Source: Fibrobacterota bacterium (GTDB lineage Bacteria; Fibrobacterota; Chitinivibrionia; Chitinivibrionales; FEN-1185). From it: a stretch of DNA of 64,000 nucleotides. Where the stretch lies: assembly GCA_003165595.1 (NCBI GenBank), contig PLWQ01000025.1, positions 24,925 to 88,924 of the forward strand, in the 5' to 3' direction. The position numbers were made by a program, and so were the translations under genes. Positions within the stretch are counted from its first letter, which is position 1, and the number at the start of each line of letters is the position of its first letter. Of this stretch, positions 24,244-32,915 are shown in pieces. The notes beneath the pieces are model-generated. The model searched no databases. It was not told the DNA's origin and saw only the letters and a list, made by a program, of their open reading frames with translations.

Positions 24244-25313
24244 AACGCGCCAAACCTTTCCGGTGCGGAGAAAAGCCCTGCGCTCACCTGTCCGTCTCTC
24301 CCCGCCGCCACCACGAGCACCGAGGACGCGGGGCCCTTTGCTTGCGGTTCGAACAGCGGGGCGATCTCCGGGTGGATCGGAAACGCCGGATAGCGCGCGC
24401 CGTTGGCCACCATGTCGCATGCGACTAGGCAGGACAGCATAGCGCCGAGGCCGAAGGTCTCGCCAAACAGGGGCTTTGTAAACAGAATCGCCGGTTTTTC
24501 GCCTCCTGCGGTCGCAATGCGATGCAGGGCCGCAAGTTCGTATCCGTCATGCGGCCCGGCTGAGGCGCAGGAGATCACCGCATCCGCGCCGCCCCGGTAT
24601 TCATCGAGGTCGACCGGCGCAAACAGGCACAGGGGTTTCTTGTCCGTAAAGGTTGAAAGGGGCTCCAACACAAAGAATGCACTGCCCTCGCTGACGCCCA
24701 GGCCGGTTCCCTGGCCGGGATGCGGCCAGGGCAAGTGGCCGGGTGCCGCACTGCCGAGCCAGCCGCAAGCCTTGTATGCATCGTGCACTACAGGCGCATA
24801 TTCTTCCGACGATCCGGCAAGGCACGCTTCGTAGTGCGAAGCACTAATCGCCCGGGCACAATACGAAAGCACGTTGCACCCGTTGTTCTCATACCCCATA
24901 ATAGTTGTGCCGCCGTACGTCATCTTGAGCAGTGCCGAAATCGAGGACAGCGGTGCGTTGGTGACGCCGTTGGAAAAACTGTTCGGCGACGCCATGTCGG
25001 GACCATAATCGAACAGGAAGTCGTGAAATTCGACCATGTGCGTGGTCGGCCCGTGCGTAAGGCCGACAAACAAACCTGTACGGTCCGAATAGCGGTTGGC
25101 GGCAGCCATGGCCCGGCGCGCCGCGAACAGGGAGAACTTGGTGAGCTTTGACATGCGCCGCATGTCGTTTTTCGCAACGCCCTCTACGGGCGGCACGGTA
25201 TCCACCAGGTTCACCGAGCCCGGAAGGGGCCGGCGGATCGTTCGAAGAGACGAGAGCTCGGTTCCCCACGGCCCGATAAGGCCCACTCCCGAAATGCCCA
25301 CGGTTTCGTTCAT
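24240..25313 (-). CDS. Inactive ketosynthase homologue (chain-length-factor-like)
   Basis: 357 residues with the thiolase fold of beta-ketoacyl synthases but without catalytic residues. Aligned by eye with the neighbouring ketosynthase, the active Cys becomes Glu142 (YENNGCN...), the first His becomes Cys249 (region ISCASAG) and the second His becomes Glu285 (KPLFGETFGLGA). The conserved Lys of the K-x-x-x-G block is kept. This is the pattern of chain length factors (KS-beta) in type II polyketide and aryl polyene systems, which pair with an active KS. Translationally coupled on both sides by 4-base overlaps. Confidence 0.7.
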   Translation of the reverse strand: MNETVGISGVGLIGPWGTELSSLRTIRRPLPGSVNLVDTVPPVEGVAKNDMRRMSKLTKFSLFAARRAMAAANRYSDRTGLFVGLTHGPTTHMVEFHDFLFDYGPDMASPNSFSNGVTNAPLSSISALLKMTYGGTTIMGYENNGCNVLSYCARAISASHYEACLAGSSEEYAPVVHDAYKACGWLGSAAPGHLPWPHPGQGTGLGVSEGSAFFVLEPLSTFTDKKPLCLFAPVDLDEYRGGADAVISCASAGPHDGYELAALHRIATAGGEKPAILFTKPLFGETFGLGAMLSCLVACDMVANGARYPAFPIHPEIAPLFEPQAKGPASSVLVVAAGRDGQVSAGLFSAPERFGAL

Positions 25314-26506
25314 AGCGGGGCCTTCTCAAACAGCAAGCAGGCGACTTCTCCCCCGAATCCCAGTGACGTGGTCGCCGCGCGGGCAATACGGCGCGCGCGC
25401 GGCGTGGCGGAAATGGACAGTTCCGCAAACTGCGGGTCCAGGGTCTGGTGATTCAGCGTTGGCGGCACGATGCCGGCCGAAAGCGACAGAACGGCAAACA
25501 CCGCGCTTATGGCGCCCGCGCCGCCAAGCGTGTGGCCGGTCATTGATTTTGTGGAACAAACCGGAAGGTCGGCGAGACGTGAGCCGAACACGGCCTTCAC
25601 GGCGTTGTATTCCGAGAGATCGTTGAACACCGTGGCCGTGCCGTGCAGGTGCACGTGGTCCAGCGAGTTGGCCGGCCACGAGGCGCTATCGATTGCCTTC
25701 AGGAGCGCCGCCGAGATGCCGCTTCCGTCGGGGTTCGACTTCGTGTGGTGAAAAGCTTCGAGCGCTTCGCCGAACCCATTGACATATGCAAGCGTCTTTG
25801 CACCCCGGACCCGGGCGCTCTCGGCGTTCTCCAGAACGAGCGCGGCAGCTCCCTCGCCGAGATTGAGCCCGTCGCGGGCGGCGTCGAACGGCTTGCACGG
25901 GTTTCTCGACAGCAGGCGAAGCGAGTTGAATCCGGCCGCAAGGAAGGGGCACAGCGCTTCCGCGCCGCCCGCGCATATCATTGACGACCTGCCGTCCTGA
26001 ATCATTCTGAAGGCGTGACCGATGGCGGTGGTTCCCGAGGCACACGCCGACGACAGGGTAAGGCGCCGCCCGGTAAGGCGGTTCTCGGAAGCCGCGAAAT
26101 CGGCAACTGCGCTCGGCAGGAACCCGGCGACAAGGTTGCGATCGGGCGTCCCGCCGGATCTTTTCTGTTTGTAAAAGAGGGTGCCGCCGTGGAAGTTGCC
26201 GGCCGTGGTGCCGACAATCACGTCCGCCCCGCAGCCGCCCCGTATGCCTGCCTGGCCAAGCGCTTCCTTGCACGCCATGTCGAACAGCAGACTTGCCCTG
26301 TTGGCGGCGGTTTCCTCAATGGTGTGCGGGAGAACGTCGTGCGGCACCATGCCGCAGATGAATTCCCTTTTGTCCTTTTCCTCAAAGAGCATTTGCGGCG
26401 CAAGGCCGGAACGCGCATTTACAAGAGCGTCAAGATGGGCCCGGACCCCCGCTCCCAGAGCGGAGACAATTCCCATGCCGGTGATACAAACGTCATTGTT
26501 ATTCAT
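25310..26506 (-). CDS. Beta-ketoacyl-ACP synthase (FabF-like)
   Basis: 398 residues. Condensing enzyme with the complete Cys-His-His triad: Cys155 in SSACASGTTAIGH, His288 in VHLHGTATVFND, Lys320 and His325 in STKSMTGHTLGGAGA. Carries out decarboxylative Claisen condensation on ACP-bound chains. First gene of an operon with an inactive homologue and a cupin. No acyl carrier protein, ketoreductase or dehydratase is in the operon, so the carrier must come from elsewhere. This suggests a specialised role rather than primary fatty-acid synthesis. Confidence 0.92.
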   Translation of the reverse strand: MNNNDVCITGMGIVSALGAGVRAHLDALVNARSGLAPQMLFEEKDKREFICGMVPHDVLPHTIEETAANRASLLFDMACKEALGQAGIRGGCGADVIVGTTAGNFHGGTLFYKQKRSGGTPDRNLVAGFLPSAVADFAASENRLTGRRLTLSSACASGTTAIGHAFRMIQDGRSSMICAGGAEALCPFLAAGFNSLRLLSRNPCKPFDAARDGLNLGEGAAALVLENAESARVRGAKTLAYVNGFGEALEAFHHTKSNPDGSGISAALLKAIDSASWPANSLDHVHLHGTATVFNDLSEYNAVKAVFGSRLADLPVCSTKSMTGHTLGGAGAISAVFAVLSLSAGIVPPTLNHQTLDPQFAELSISATPRARRIARAATTSLGFGGEVACLLFEKAPL

Positions 26507-26917
26507 TCATTTGCTTTATTGATACGAAATGGGCGTTCCCCCTTTGCAGGGACGCGTTGCACTGCGCCCCTGCAAAGGGGGCGGCCGTCCTTCCGGTCTC
26601 GGCCGTTGGCCTCGGGCCGCCTCGGCCCTATGCCGCTGACGCGGCGGGTCCGGGCAGCACCCCGCTCTCGCGTGGCCTCCAGTCCTGCCCAACGCGCGGC
26701 AGTGGGAATTCATTCGGTCAGATTGCATTTTTGCGCCAGCGGGAATCTCAAAGCAATCCATCATCTTTCCTGGTTTTTACTTTTCAGGAGATTGCTTCGC
26801 TACCCTCGCAATGACGCTTTCCCGTCTTCAACCCGCAATCCGCAATCATCAGTCCACAATTCTCCGTGGGTGCCCCCCAACGGGCGGATGGATCTTGCAA
26901 TTGTTTCCTCAAGGGGG
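26507..26917. other. Gene-free region with GC-rich repeat and GATTGC repeat
   Basis: 411 bases. It contains a perfect 14-bp inverted repeat (CCCCCTTTGCAGGG, 26538-26551, with CCCTGCAAAGGGGG, 26568-26581), a GC-rich repeat block to about 26705, and GAGATTGCTTCGCTACCCTC then GCAATGAC (26783-26813), a repeat also found at 60.7 kb. The long forward frame across it reads low-complexity Arg/Pro/Ser and is not a gene. Confidence 0.6.
26538..26705 (+). repeat. GC-rich intergenic repeat, copy 1
   Basis: Shares, by eye, long segments with the reverse complement of 33785-33957: GGCCTCG...CGGCCCTATGCCGCTGACG against GGCCTCG...CGCCCTGTGCCTGACG, then CTCCAGTCCTGCCC against TTCCAGTCCGCCCTG, then a shared CGCGCGGC end. 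Begins with the 14-bp hairpin. No conserved reading frame. Confidence 0.6.
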
Positions 26918-28189
26918 CTACCCATGAGGGGGTAGCGGAAGACCGGCGTTTTCGCCGGGCTGGAGCGAGGGGGAAACTTCCCCCGCCATATTTGCATCTT
27001 TTCTCTCCATTATCCTTTTTAGCAGCTTATACATCTTATAACGTTGCGGCTCGCGCTTGTAAAACGTATTCCACGCATACTCGTACAGTTCCTGCAGCTT
27101 GTCGGGCGACATGTGCTTCGGTTTGAACACCACCTCGCCCGCGGTGTAGCGTGAGAGATCACCGGACAGGATGCGGCCTTCGCTTTCGAGCTGCTGGCGG
27201 ATCGGGGTGTGCGCAAACGGCGTGAGCACGGTAAATTCCGCAAGGTCAAGGTCGATCTCCATGAGAAAGTCCACGAGACGCTTGATAAAGTCTTCGGTGT
27301 GGTCGTCGGTGCCGAGGATAATGGTGCCTTCCACGCCGATGCCGAAATTCTTGTAGCGGGCGATTCGTTTGCGGATGAAATCCGATGTGTCGAAAACCGC
27401 CTGATACACGTACCATGCGCCTGCCTGCGCCGCCTTTTCGAGCACCTCAATATCGTCCTCAATCGGATGGCAGCACCAATGTTTCTTGAACGGAATCATT
27501 GCCGTGAACAAGTCGAGCTCCCATTGCTTGTTTTGGGCCAGGGAGTTGTCCACGACAAAGAGGCGGTCGTTGTCTATGGTCGCCAGCTCTTCAACCACTT
27601 TGTCAATAGGCCGGGGACGGAAGTTTCGCCCGCCGAGATAGGGCGTGCAGCAGGGAAAACAGTTGAACCTGCACCCGCGTGACGCGTGAAACAGGTCCAC
27701 CATGCGGGTGCCCTTGTACTCGTATTTTTCGTGTTTGAGTATGGATCGCCGGGCCGGACCAACCAGTTTGATATCGGGAAAGTTCTGGAGATAGTCGTAT
27801 TCGGGCTTGAGCGCGTTATTCTTGATATCGAGGAAGACCTGTTCCAGCCGCCCCTCGGCCTCGCCGAGAAACACGCTGTCGGCATGGCGTTTGACGTCTT
27901 CGGCATGCAGCATGGTTGCGATCCCGCCGAAAATAACGGGAATGCTTTGGGCGCGGAACTCCCGCGCAATTTCAAACGCGCGCGGCAATTGACACGTGAG
28001 CATTGTGGAAAGGCCTACCGCGTCCCAGGACCCGTGAAACGGGATACTGTCGACGTTTTCGTCGGCAAACGTCACGGTAACCCACGAAGGAATCGCCGCG
28101 GCCATCACAACCGGCCCGTGCGGCGGCAAATGGAATTCGGTCTGGAATTGAAGTTTTGGCCAGGCAGGATAGACAAGAAGGAAGTTCAC
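26918..28189 (-). CDS. Radical SAM protein with B12-binding-type N-terminus
   Basis: 423 residues, GTG start. Residues 1-150 resemble a cobalamin-binding Rossmann domain (MNFLLVYPAWPKLQF, GLSTMLTCQLPRAFEIAREF, VIFGGIATMLHAEDV, FLGEAEG). The radical SAM cluster motif is CRFNCFPC (CxxxCxxC) in HASRGCRFNCFPCC. The C-terminus has the usual LTPFAHTPIRQQLESEGRI. Such proteins often methylate, rearrange or join unactivated carbons in lipids and secondary metabolites. The last 25 residues run into repeat-like DNA and are probably not conserved. It lies 18 bases from the protease/barrel gene upstream, with which it may be cotranscribed. Confidence 0.88.
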   Translation of the reverse strand: MNFLLVYPAWPKLQFQTEFHLPPHGPVVMAAAIPSWVTVTFADENVDSIPFHGSWDAVGLSTMLTCQLPRAFEIAREFRAQSIPVIFGGIATMLHAEDVKRHADSVFLGEAEGRLEQVFLDIKNNALKPEYDYLQNFPDIKLVGPARRSILKHEKYEYKGTRMVDLFHASRGCRFNCFPCCTPYLGGRNFRPRPIDKVVEELATIDNDRLFVVDNSLAQNKQWELDLFTAMIPFKKHWCCHPIEDDIEVLEKAAQAGAWYVYQAVFDTSDFIRKRIARYKNFGIGVEGTIILGTDDHTEDFIKRLVDFLMEIDLDLAEFTVLTPFAHTPIRQQLESEGRILSGDLSRYTAGEVVFKPKHMSPDKLQELYEYAWNTFYKREPQRYKMYKLLKRIMERKDANMAGEVSPSLQPGENAGLPLPPHG

Positions 28190-28207
28190 TCTTGAGCCTT
28201 TCGTGCA

Positions 28208-31200
28208 CTAGAAACCGACGGAGAAGTTGACTCCGACGTTGTTTCTGAGGATGTCCCAGGATGCCGTTGCCGACAGCAGCCGTGAAAATTCGTACGATTT
28301 GTAGAATCCGAGACGTGCCCCCACCGACAGCACATGCGAAACATAGACATGGTTTTGAACGGCCGGATCGTCAACGCTGTCGCTGGTGAATGCCTTCCGG
28401 TAGTTGTCGTTTGCAAAGCCGGTCCTGTTGGTGTAGAACGAAAGGTTATACCCGATTTGGCCATACAGGGCGTCTGCGTAGGCGGGGCCGGCGTTGATTT
28501 GTCGCCATAGCGGGAACACGAAGGTTCCACCCGCGCTCAGGTTGACAAATTCCGACGAAAGTCCCTTGAGAAGGCCGCGCGGATCGGTAAAATTGTTGCC
28601 GGACAGCTTTGTATAATAGTCGTCCGTGCTGAGGATAAACGACGAGTGCGTGGTAAGCGGAAACCCATGGAGGGCCTGCAGCTCAACGGTTGTTGCCGTG
28701 GACCTCGGATATTGTGTGTTTGCCGTGTCGACCGAATCGACGCTTCCGAAGAAATCGGGGGTCACGGACAATTCGGCCTGCGTCACACCCGACATATTGT
28801 ACGATATGTCCACGTTTACGTAGTTGTAGGTGAACCAGATCGCGTACAAGGGAATCTTTACTTCGGAGAGCGGAAATGACATGGTATAGACATCGATCTG
28901 GGGCGCAATGCCGAAAGACCAGTCTCTGGCCGCCTGCCAGGACGCTTCGCCGGCCACCGACAGGGTGGCGGGTATCATGTACGCCACGGCCATCTGGGCG
29001 TCCAGTGTGAATGTCACCGGGGTCATGCTGTTCTGAATACCCAGAGACGGGTAGAGTACCGGCACCCAATCGATGCTCGGCCCGGACGACGAGGAAGATG
29101 AAGAGTCCGCCTGCGTCGAGGCCCTTTTCAAAAGCGAGGTTCCGCGCATCATGCTGAGCATATGTTCGGCCAGCCCGGCGTCATGAGCCAAAGGAGCGCC
29201 GGAAAGTTCACGCAGCTTTCGATCTGTAAATGAGGTAAACTCGTCACGCTGCGACAGATTCGGGCTGCGCATCGCCCTGCGCATGGCAACCGTGTCGGGC
29301 CTCGTGCTGTCGGCGACAGCGGTTCCCTGGTGAATAATGCCGGCCATCACGCCCATCGCCATCTCCTTTTTATCAAGAGCATCCGTGCGACTCATTTGGA
29401 TGCCGGTCCCGAAGATAATGGGCGCCGTGTCGCTCCATGCGGCAAAACGGTTGTTGCGGATGGCGTCAAGAACCGTGCCTGTCTGGTCGGTAACCGACAG
29501 GAAGCTCTGCAGCTCCCATATCGGGCGCAAGAGCCTTGCCTCGTAGCGCCGGTTTTTTATGGTGACTTCGCCCCTGGGCCTGGGATCGTCCGAAAACGAG
29601 CAGGCGTACGATTGCGGCACCGCATACGGCGCTCCCGCGCCGGGGTCGCAGGTGACAATGGAAAATGACTGTCGGTTGAACCGTGCGCACAGGAGCTTTC
29701 CGCTGTTGTCAAGGAACGGCTCGAACATCCCGCCGGCCGTGCTGGTGTGCCGCCGCAGGTCGCTGCCGTCGGGACGCATCGAGTAGATGTTGAAGACGTT
29801 GTCGAAATCCGCATCAAAGTAAATGCGCCCGTCTTTTCCCCAGCGGGGAGATTCCTGCTGCCCGAAATCCGGGCCAATCATCCTGATGGTTTTGCTTGTG
29901 AGTCCGATGATGCAGATGCGGCCCCTGCCGTTTATGAGCCTGCTCGTTACAATCTTGTATTCCGGCTGTTCTGCCGGCGGTGCAACCGCGGGTTGCCGGG
30001 CAACGGCAAGCGAATCCTTTTTCGCCGTGTCCGCCTGAGCGGAATCGGCCGAAAGGGGCTTGGCTGCGGTATCTTTTGCCGGCGCGGCCGGAGAAAGCGA
30101 TATCTTCTCGGGCGAAAACGAAAGTCCCGCAAACGGCTGACCCACGCTGCCGGCCGCCAGCGGCGCGAGGTCCCTTCCGTCAAGGCCGGCGGTCTCCAGG
30201 GAAAAAACGCCGTTTGCGAATCGCACGCAGGCGATCCCGCGGTTGTCGGGCGATACCGCCACATCATAGAATCGTGCATTGCGGGTGAGGCGGCGCTGAC
30301 CGCCGGTGGCCAGGTCCAGGCTGTACAGGTCGTTGTATTGCGATCCGTTATCGGCCAAATCCCTTGACTTAAGGAAATACGCTCGCCTTGAATCGGGCGT
30401 AAAATCCCACGACGTGAGGGCCCATTGCGCCACGAACGCAGGCTCCCGCTTTCCATAGGGCGCGATCACCAGGTCGGTGCGGTCGGATTCGTCATTCGCG
30501 CTGGTGAGCCATCCCCACCATTTCCCGTCGGCCGAGGCCTTCGGCAGGTGGTTGTATATGCCCTTGTCCCACACAGGAACGGTTTGCGTGGGACTGGCCG
30601 GAACGCGCGCGCGCGCGGCAGTTGTGACGCTGTCGAGCCACACCTGGTACAAATCTTCCAGGCGTTGGCCGGTCTGCTCGGCAAAGTAGGAGCGGAAGTT
30701 CCTCATGAACAGCGACGAGCCTCGCGCGTCGTTCCAGATCCGGACCATGGCCGGCGTTCCGATCCTCGACTCGATGAACTTGAGGAACGAAAATCCTTGA
30801 TTGTAAACGAGTTCGTCGCCGAGGCTCGTATGGTTGAAATATCCCATTTCATCAAGGCTGAACTGCCGCCCGCACAGCACCGCGTCGGTGAGGAGCATGT
30901 CGCGCCGCGAGTCCCAGCAATCGTTTCCGCGGCGGGCAGACTCGAGCTGTGCCGCGCCCTCGGCCAGCCAGTTGGGCCAGAACCTGGTGGTGGCGAACGG
31001 CTCGGCAAGCGACACGCCGACCGACGGCGACTGGTAGTCGACCTCGAATGTCCAGTCGAACAGTTGCATCTTCGATTTCTTTTCGAGTGTAACGATATGC
31101 GACAGTTCGTGAGTTATCACGTTGCGCAGCCAGGTGTTGTTGCCGCGCAGGTCGAACCGCGCGTCGGTGACCCAGATGATGATGCTCCCGTTTGTCCAGT

Positions 31201-31465
31201 CGGTGGAGCCGTTCGAATAGTCGTCGTAGTCGGCGAGCGCAATGTTGATCTTCTCGCGTTCGTTGTAGTCGTACAATTCAGACAGCGCAGCGTACGATTC
31301 TTCGGCGATCTTCCAGGTTGCGTAGACCGCGGGTTCGGTACGGTCGTAATAGTGAATAATGAAATGAGACGTGGTGACGCTTTGCCACTTTATTTCCGGA
31401 TGGTTGAACGCGCACACGAGACTCGGCAGCAGGAGCGCAAACGCCAGGGATACTCTTGTCTTCAT
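28208..31465 (-). CDS. Secreted zinc metalloprotease / TolB propeller / outer-membrane barrel fusion
   Basis: 1085 residues with a Sec signal (MKTRVSLAFALLLPSLVCA). Residues about 30-270 form a peptidase-MA-like gluzincin: HELSH (about 140) and a downstream Glu in NWLAEGAAQ. Residues about 290-640 hold TolB/WD40-like blades (for example DSRRAYFLKSRD, FDADFDNVFNIYSMRPDGSD). From about 820 to the end there are alternating beta strands with aromatic ends and a final NNVGVNFSVGF, as in outer-membrane barrels. This would place a protease and propeller on the cell surface or periplasmic face with its own membrane anchor. A hydrophilic Ala/Lys/Ser linker near residue 470 separates parts. Confidence 0.8.
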   Translation of the reverse strand: MKTRVSLAFALLLPSLVCAFNHPEIKWQSVTTSHFIIHYYDRTEPAVYATWKIAEESYAALSELYDYNEREKINIALADYDDYSNGSTDWTNGSIIIWVTDARFDLRGNNTWLRNVITHELSHIVTLEKKSKMQLFDWTFEVDYQSPSVGVSLAEPFATTRFWPNWLAEGAAQLESARRGNDCWDSRRDMLLTDAVLCGRQFSLDEMGYFNHTSLGDELVYNQGFSFLKFIESRIGTPAMVRIWNDARGSSLFMRNFRSYFAEQTGQRLEDLYQVWLDSVTTAARARVPASPTQTVPVWDKGIYNHLPKASADGKWWGWLTSANDESDRTDLVIAPYGKREPAFVAQWALTSWDFTPDSRRAYFLKSRDLADNGSQYNDLYSLDLATGGQRRLTRNARFYDVAVSPDNRGIACVRFANGVFSLETAGLDGRDLAPLAAGSVGQPFAGLSFSPEKISLSPAAPAKDTAAKPLSADSAQADTAKKDSLAVARQPAVAPPAEQPEYKIVTSRLINGRGRICIIGLTSKTIRMIGPDFGQQESPRWGKDGRIYFDADFDNVFNIYSMRPDGSDLRRHTSTAGGMFEPFLDNSGKLLCARFNRQSFSIVTCDPGAGAPYAVPQSYACSFSDDPRPRGEVTIKNRRYEARLLRPIWELQSFLSVTDQTGTVLDAIRNNRFAAWSDTAPIIFGTGIQMSRTDALDKKEMAMGVMAGIIHQGTAVADSTRPDTVAMRRAMRSPNLSQRDEFTSFTDRKLRELSGAPLAHDAGLAEHMLSMMRGTSLLKRASTQADSSSSSSSGPSIDWVPVLYPSLGIQNSMTPVTFTLDAQMAVAYMIPATLSVAGEASWQAARDWSFGIAPQIDVYTMSFPLSEVKIPLYAIWFTYNYVNVDISYNMSGVTQAELSVTPDFFGSVDSVDTANTQYPRSTATTVELQALHGFPLTTHSSFILSTDDYYTKLSGNNFTDPRGLLKGLSSEFVNLSAGGTFVFPLWRQINAGPAYADALYGQIGYNLSFYTNRTGFANDNYRKAFTSDSVDDPAVQNHVYVSHVLSVGARLGFYKSYEFSRLLSATASWDILRNNVGVNFSVGF

Positions 31466-32195
31466 CGGCTTCTCGCTTTCAAAGTGAAGAACCTCGCAGC
31501 ATCACGACTACGACTGCATACAGCACCACAGGAGTAGACGCGACTGTGAACCTGCCGGGTTAGCAAACTTTGGGATTGACGGCCGCCTTACTTCCGTATA
31601 TGCAAGCAGGGATTTCTCCCATGAGACTTGCGCAATAACAACGGACCCTTGAAGATACAAGAGGGGCGGGGGAAATGCAAAATCCTGGTGATGCAAAGGG
31701 TGGGATACGAAATAGTGTATCTGGGTTTGGACTATGATTTGGGTGGGGGAAGTTGAGGTTGTCTCGTAACCTCCTTAAATCTGGGCGCCTGCCTTGCGGC
31801 ACCGGTTCTTTGTTCATGCTTCGCGTCCGGCTCAGCACCCTTCGGGCGCACTTCGTGCGTGGTCTCCGCACATCCTGTGCTCCGGCTCTTCAGGCACGGC
31901 TAATCGCCTCGGTGCCGGTCCGCCCTATGCCGGGAGACGCAGCACGCTACGTCCTCTACCGGCCGGGCCGGCCGGCACTGTGCCTTGGCACACCTTCCGT
32001 CGCCCCTGGCGCAAGATACTCCCCCGTCCTCTCTCATGTAAACTGTAACAACCCGTGTCTTCCTGACGCCGTAGAATGCGGAAACTTTGCCCAAGATTTC
32101 TCTTCTAGCAATTCTCCGTATATTGCTGCAAAAAACGAAAAATCAATTTGTTAGCAATCGCCAAGATATAGATATGAAAAAAATCAATAAAAGTA
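31466..32195. other. Gene-free region with GC-rich repeat
   Basis: The longest gene-free stretch. GCAAACTTTGGGATT (31562-31576) also occurs at 47672-47686. Bases about 31785-32030 are the GC-rich repeat (copy 2). Forward frames at 31753 and 31794 encode Arg/Pro/Ser-rich sequence with no family and no ribosome site. The last part, from about 32080, is AT-rich and leads into a promoter. Confidence 0.6.
31785..32030 (+). repeat. GC-rich intergenic repeat, copy 2
   Basis: Contains GCCTCGGTGCCGGTCCGCCC then TATGCC (about 31916-31941), nearly identical to the reverse complement of the core of copy 3 (GCCTCGTTGCCGGTCCGCCC then TGTGCC), and CCTTCCGTCGCCCCTGGCGC near the end. Several short hairpins (CACCCTTCGGGCGC, GCACTTCGTGCG) lie in its first third. 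Confidence 0.55.
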
Positions 32196-32224
32196 TTGAC
32201 AAAGTTAATAATTATTGGTATATT
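32196..32224 (+). promoter_or_regulatory. Sigma-70-type promoter of the DUF2089 operon
   Basis: TTGACA (32196-32201), 17 bases, TATATT (32219-32224). The start would be near 32231, about 24 bases before the DUF2089 start, which has GGAGG as ribosome site. Confidence 0.8.
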
Positions 32225-32254
32225 TTATTAAGAAAATCAATTTGGAGGTTAGGA

Positions 32255-32617
32255 ATGGCATCTGCATGGTACGAATTGACGGCACTTACAGGCCAAAAGG
32301 AATTTTCGGTCACATCCATCAGAATGAAAGATACTGGCATCGCCATCGAAGGAGAATTCGATCTTCCGGCTTTGGCCAAACTTTCGGACGAAGATCAGGT
32401 TTTCGTGGGGCATTTTATTCGCACTCACGGATCTATAAAGGAAATGGAACAGGCGTTCGGCGTGAGCTACCCCACCATCAAAGCCAGGCTCAACAGGATT
32501 TGCAGCCAGCTCAAGTTCGTTGAAGTTGTGCCCGCCTCAAAGCGGGAGGGAATCCTGGCAAAGCTCGAACTCGGGGAGATCACGGCGAAAGAAGCCGCGG
32601 AACAACTGAGGAGTTAA
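32255..32617 (+). CDS. DUF2089 family protein
   Basis: 120 residues from the ATG at 32255, chosen for its GGAGG site and position after a consensus promoter. The core IAIEGEFDLPALAKLSDEDQ then VFVGHFIRTHGSIKEMEQAF is the DUF2089 signature, with a helix-turn-helix-like GVSYPTIKARLNRICSQL, so it may bind DNA. The C-terminal helix ILAKLELGEITAKEAAEQL resembles the N-terminal helix of the third gene of this operon. Zinc-ribbon cysteines found in some family members are missing. Probably a regulator of the small membrane protein operon; inference. Confidence 0.85.
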   Translation: MASAWYELTALTGQKEFSVTSIRMKDTGIAIEGEFDLPALAKLSDEDQVFVGHFIRTHGSIKEMEQAFGVSYPTIKARLNRICSQLKFVEVVPASKREGILAKLELGEITAKEAAEQLRS

Positions 32618-32619
32618 CC

Positions 32620-32901
32620 ATGGTACCAAGCATCATGAACCTGCGCATAGAGGACGGCAACAAATTCAGGCTCAGGCTGTGGTTGCCCCTGTTCCTGGTG
32701 TGGCCGGTAGTACTTGTTTTGTTTTTGATTCTGCTGCCGTTTCTCGTGGTTGCCGAAGTGGTCCTGAGATTGACGAATGTGCAAATTTACCTTTTTCGGT
32801 TGCTCGGTGGCGTGTTCTCGCTCCTCTCGGCCCTGCGCGGCCTCACGGTCCGCGTAAAAAGCGTCCGTTCTTCTTCAATCGTAGACGTTGTCATACGCTA
32901 A
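32620..32901 (+). CDS. Small membrane protein
   Basis: 93 residues, 2 bases after the DUF2089 stop. A charged N-terminus (MNLRIEDGNKFRLRLW) is followed by one long or two short hydrophobic segments (LPLFLVWPVVLVLFLILLPF, LVVAEVVL) and a basic, Ser-rich C-terminus. No family recognised with certainty. The context with DUF2089 and a SHOCT-like protein recalls small envelope-stress operons. Confidence 0.75.
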   Translation: MVPSIMNLRIEDGNKFRLRLWLPLFLVWPVVLVLFLILLPFLVVAEVVLRLTNVQIYLFRLLGGVFSLLSALRGLTVRVKSVRSSSIVDVVIR

Positions 32902-32915
32902 CAATGGAGGTGCAT

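Noticed and set aside
26015-26935. 306-codon forward ORF across the ketosynthase start and intergenic repeat
   Set aside because: Half antisense to the ketosynthase, half repeat DNA; not protein-like.
31753-32154. Forward ORF of 133 codons in the GC-rich repeat
   Set aside because: Arg/Pro/Ser-rich, no ribosome site, and no frame conserved among repeat copies.
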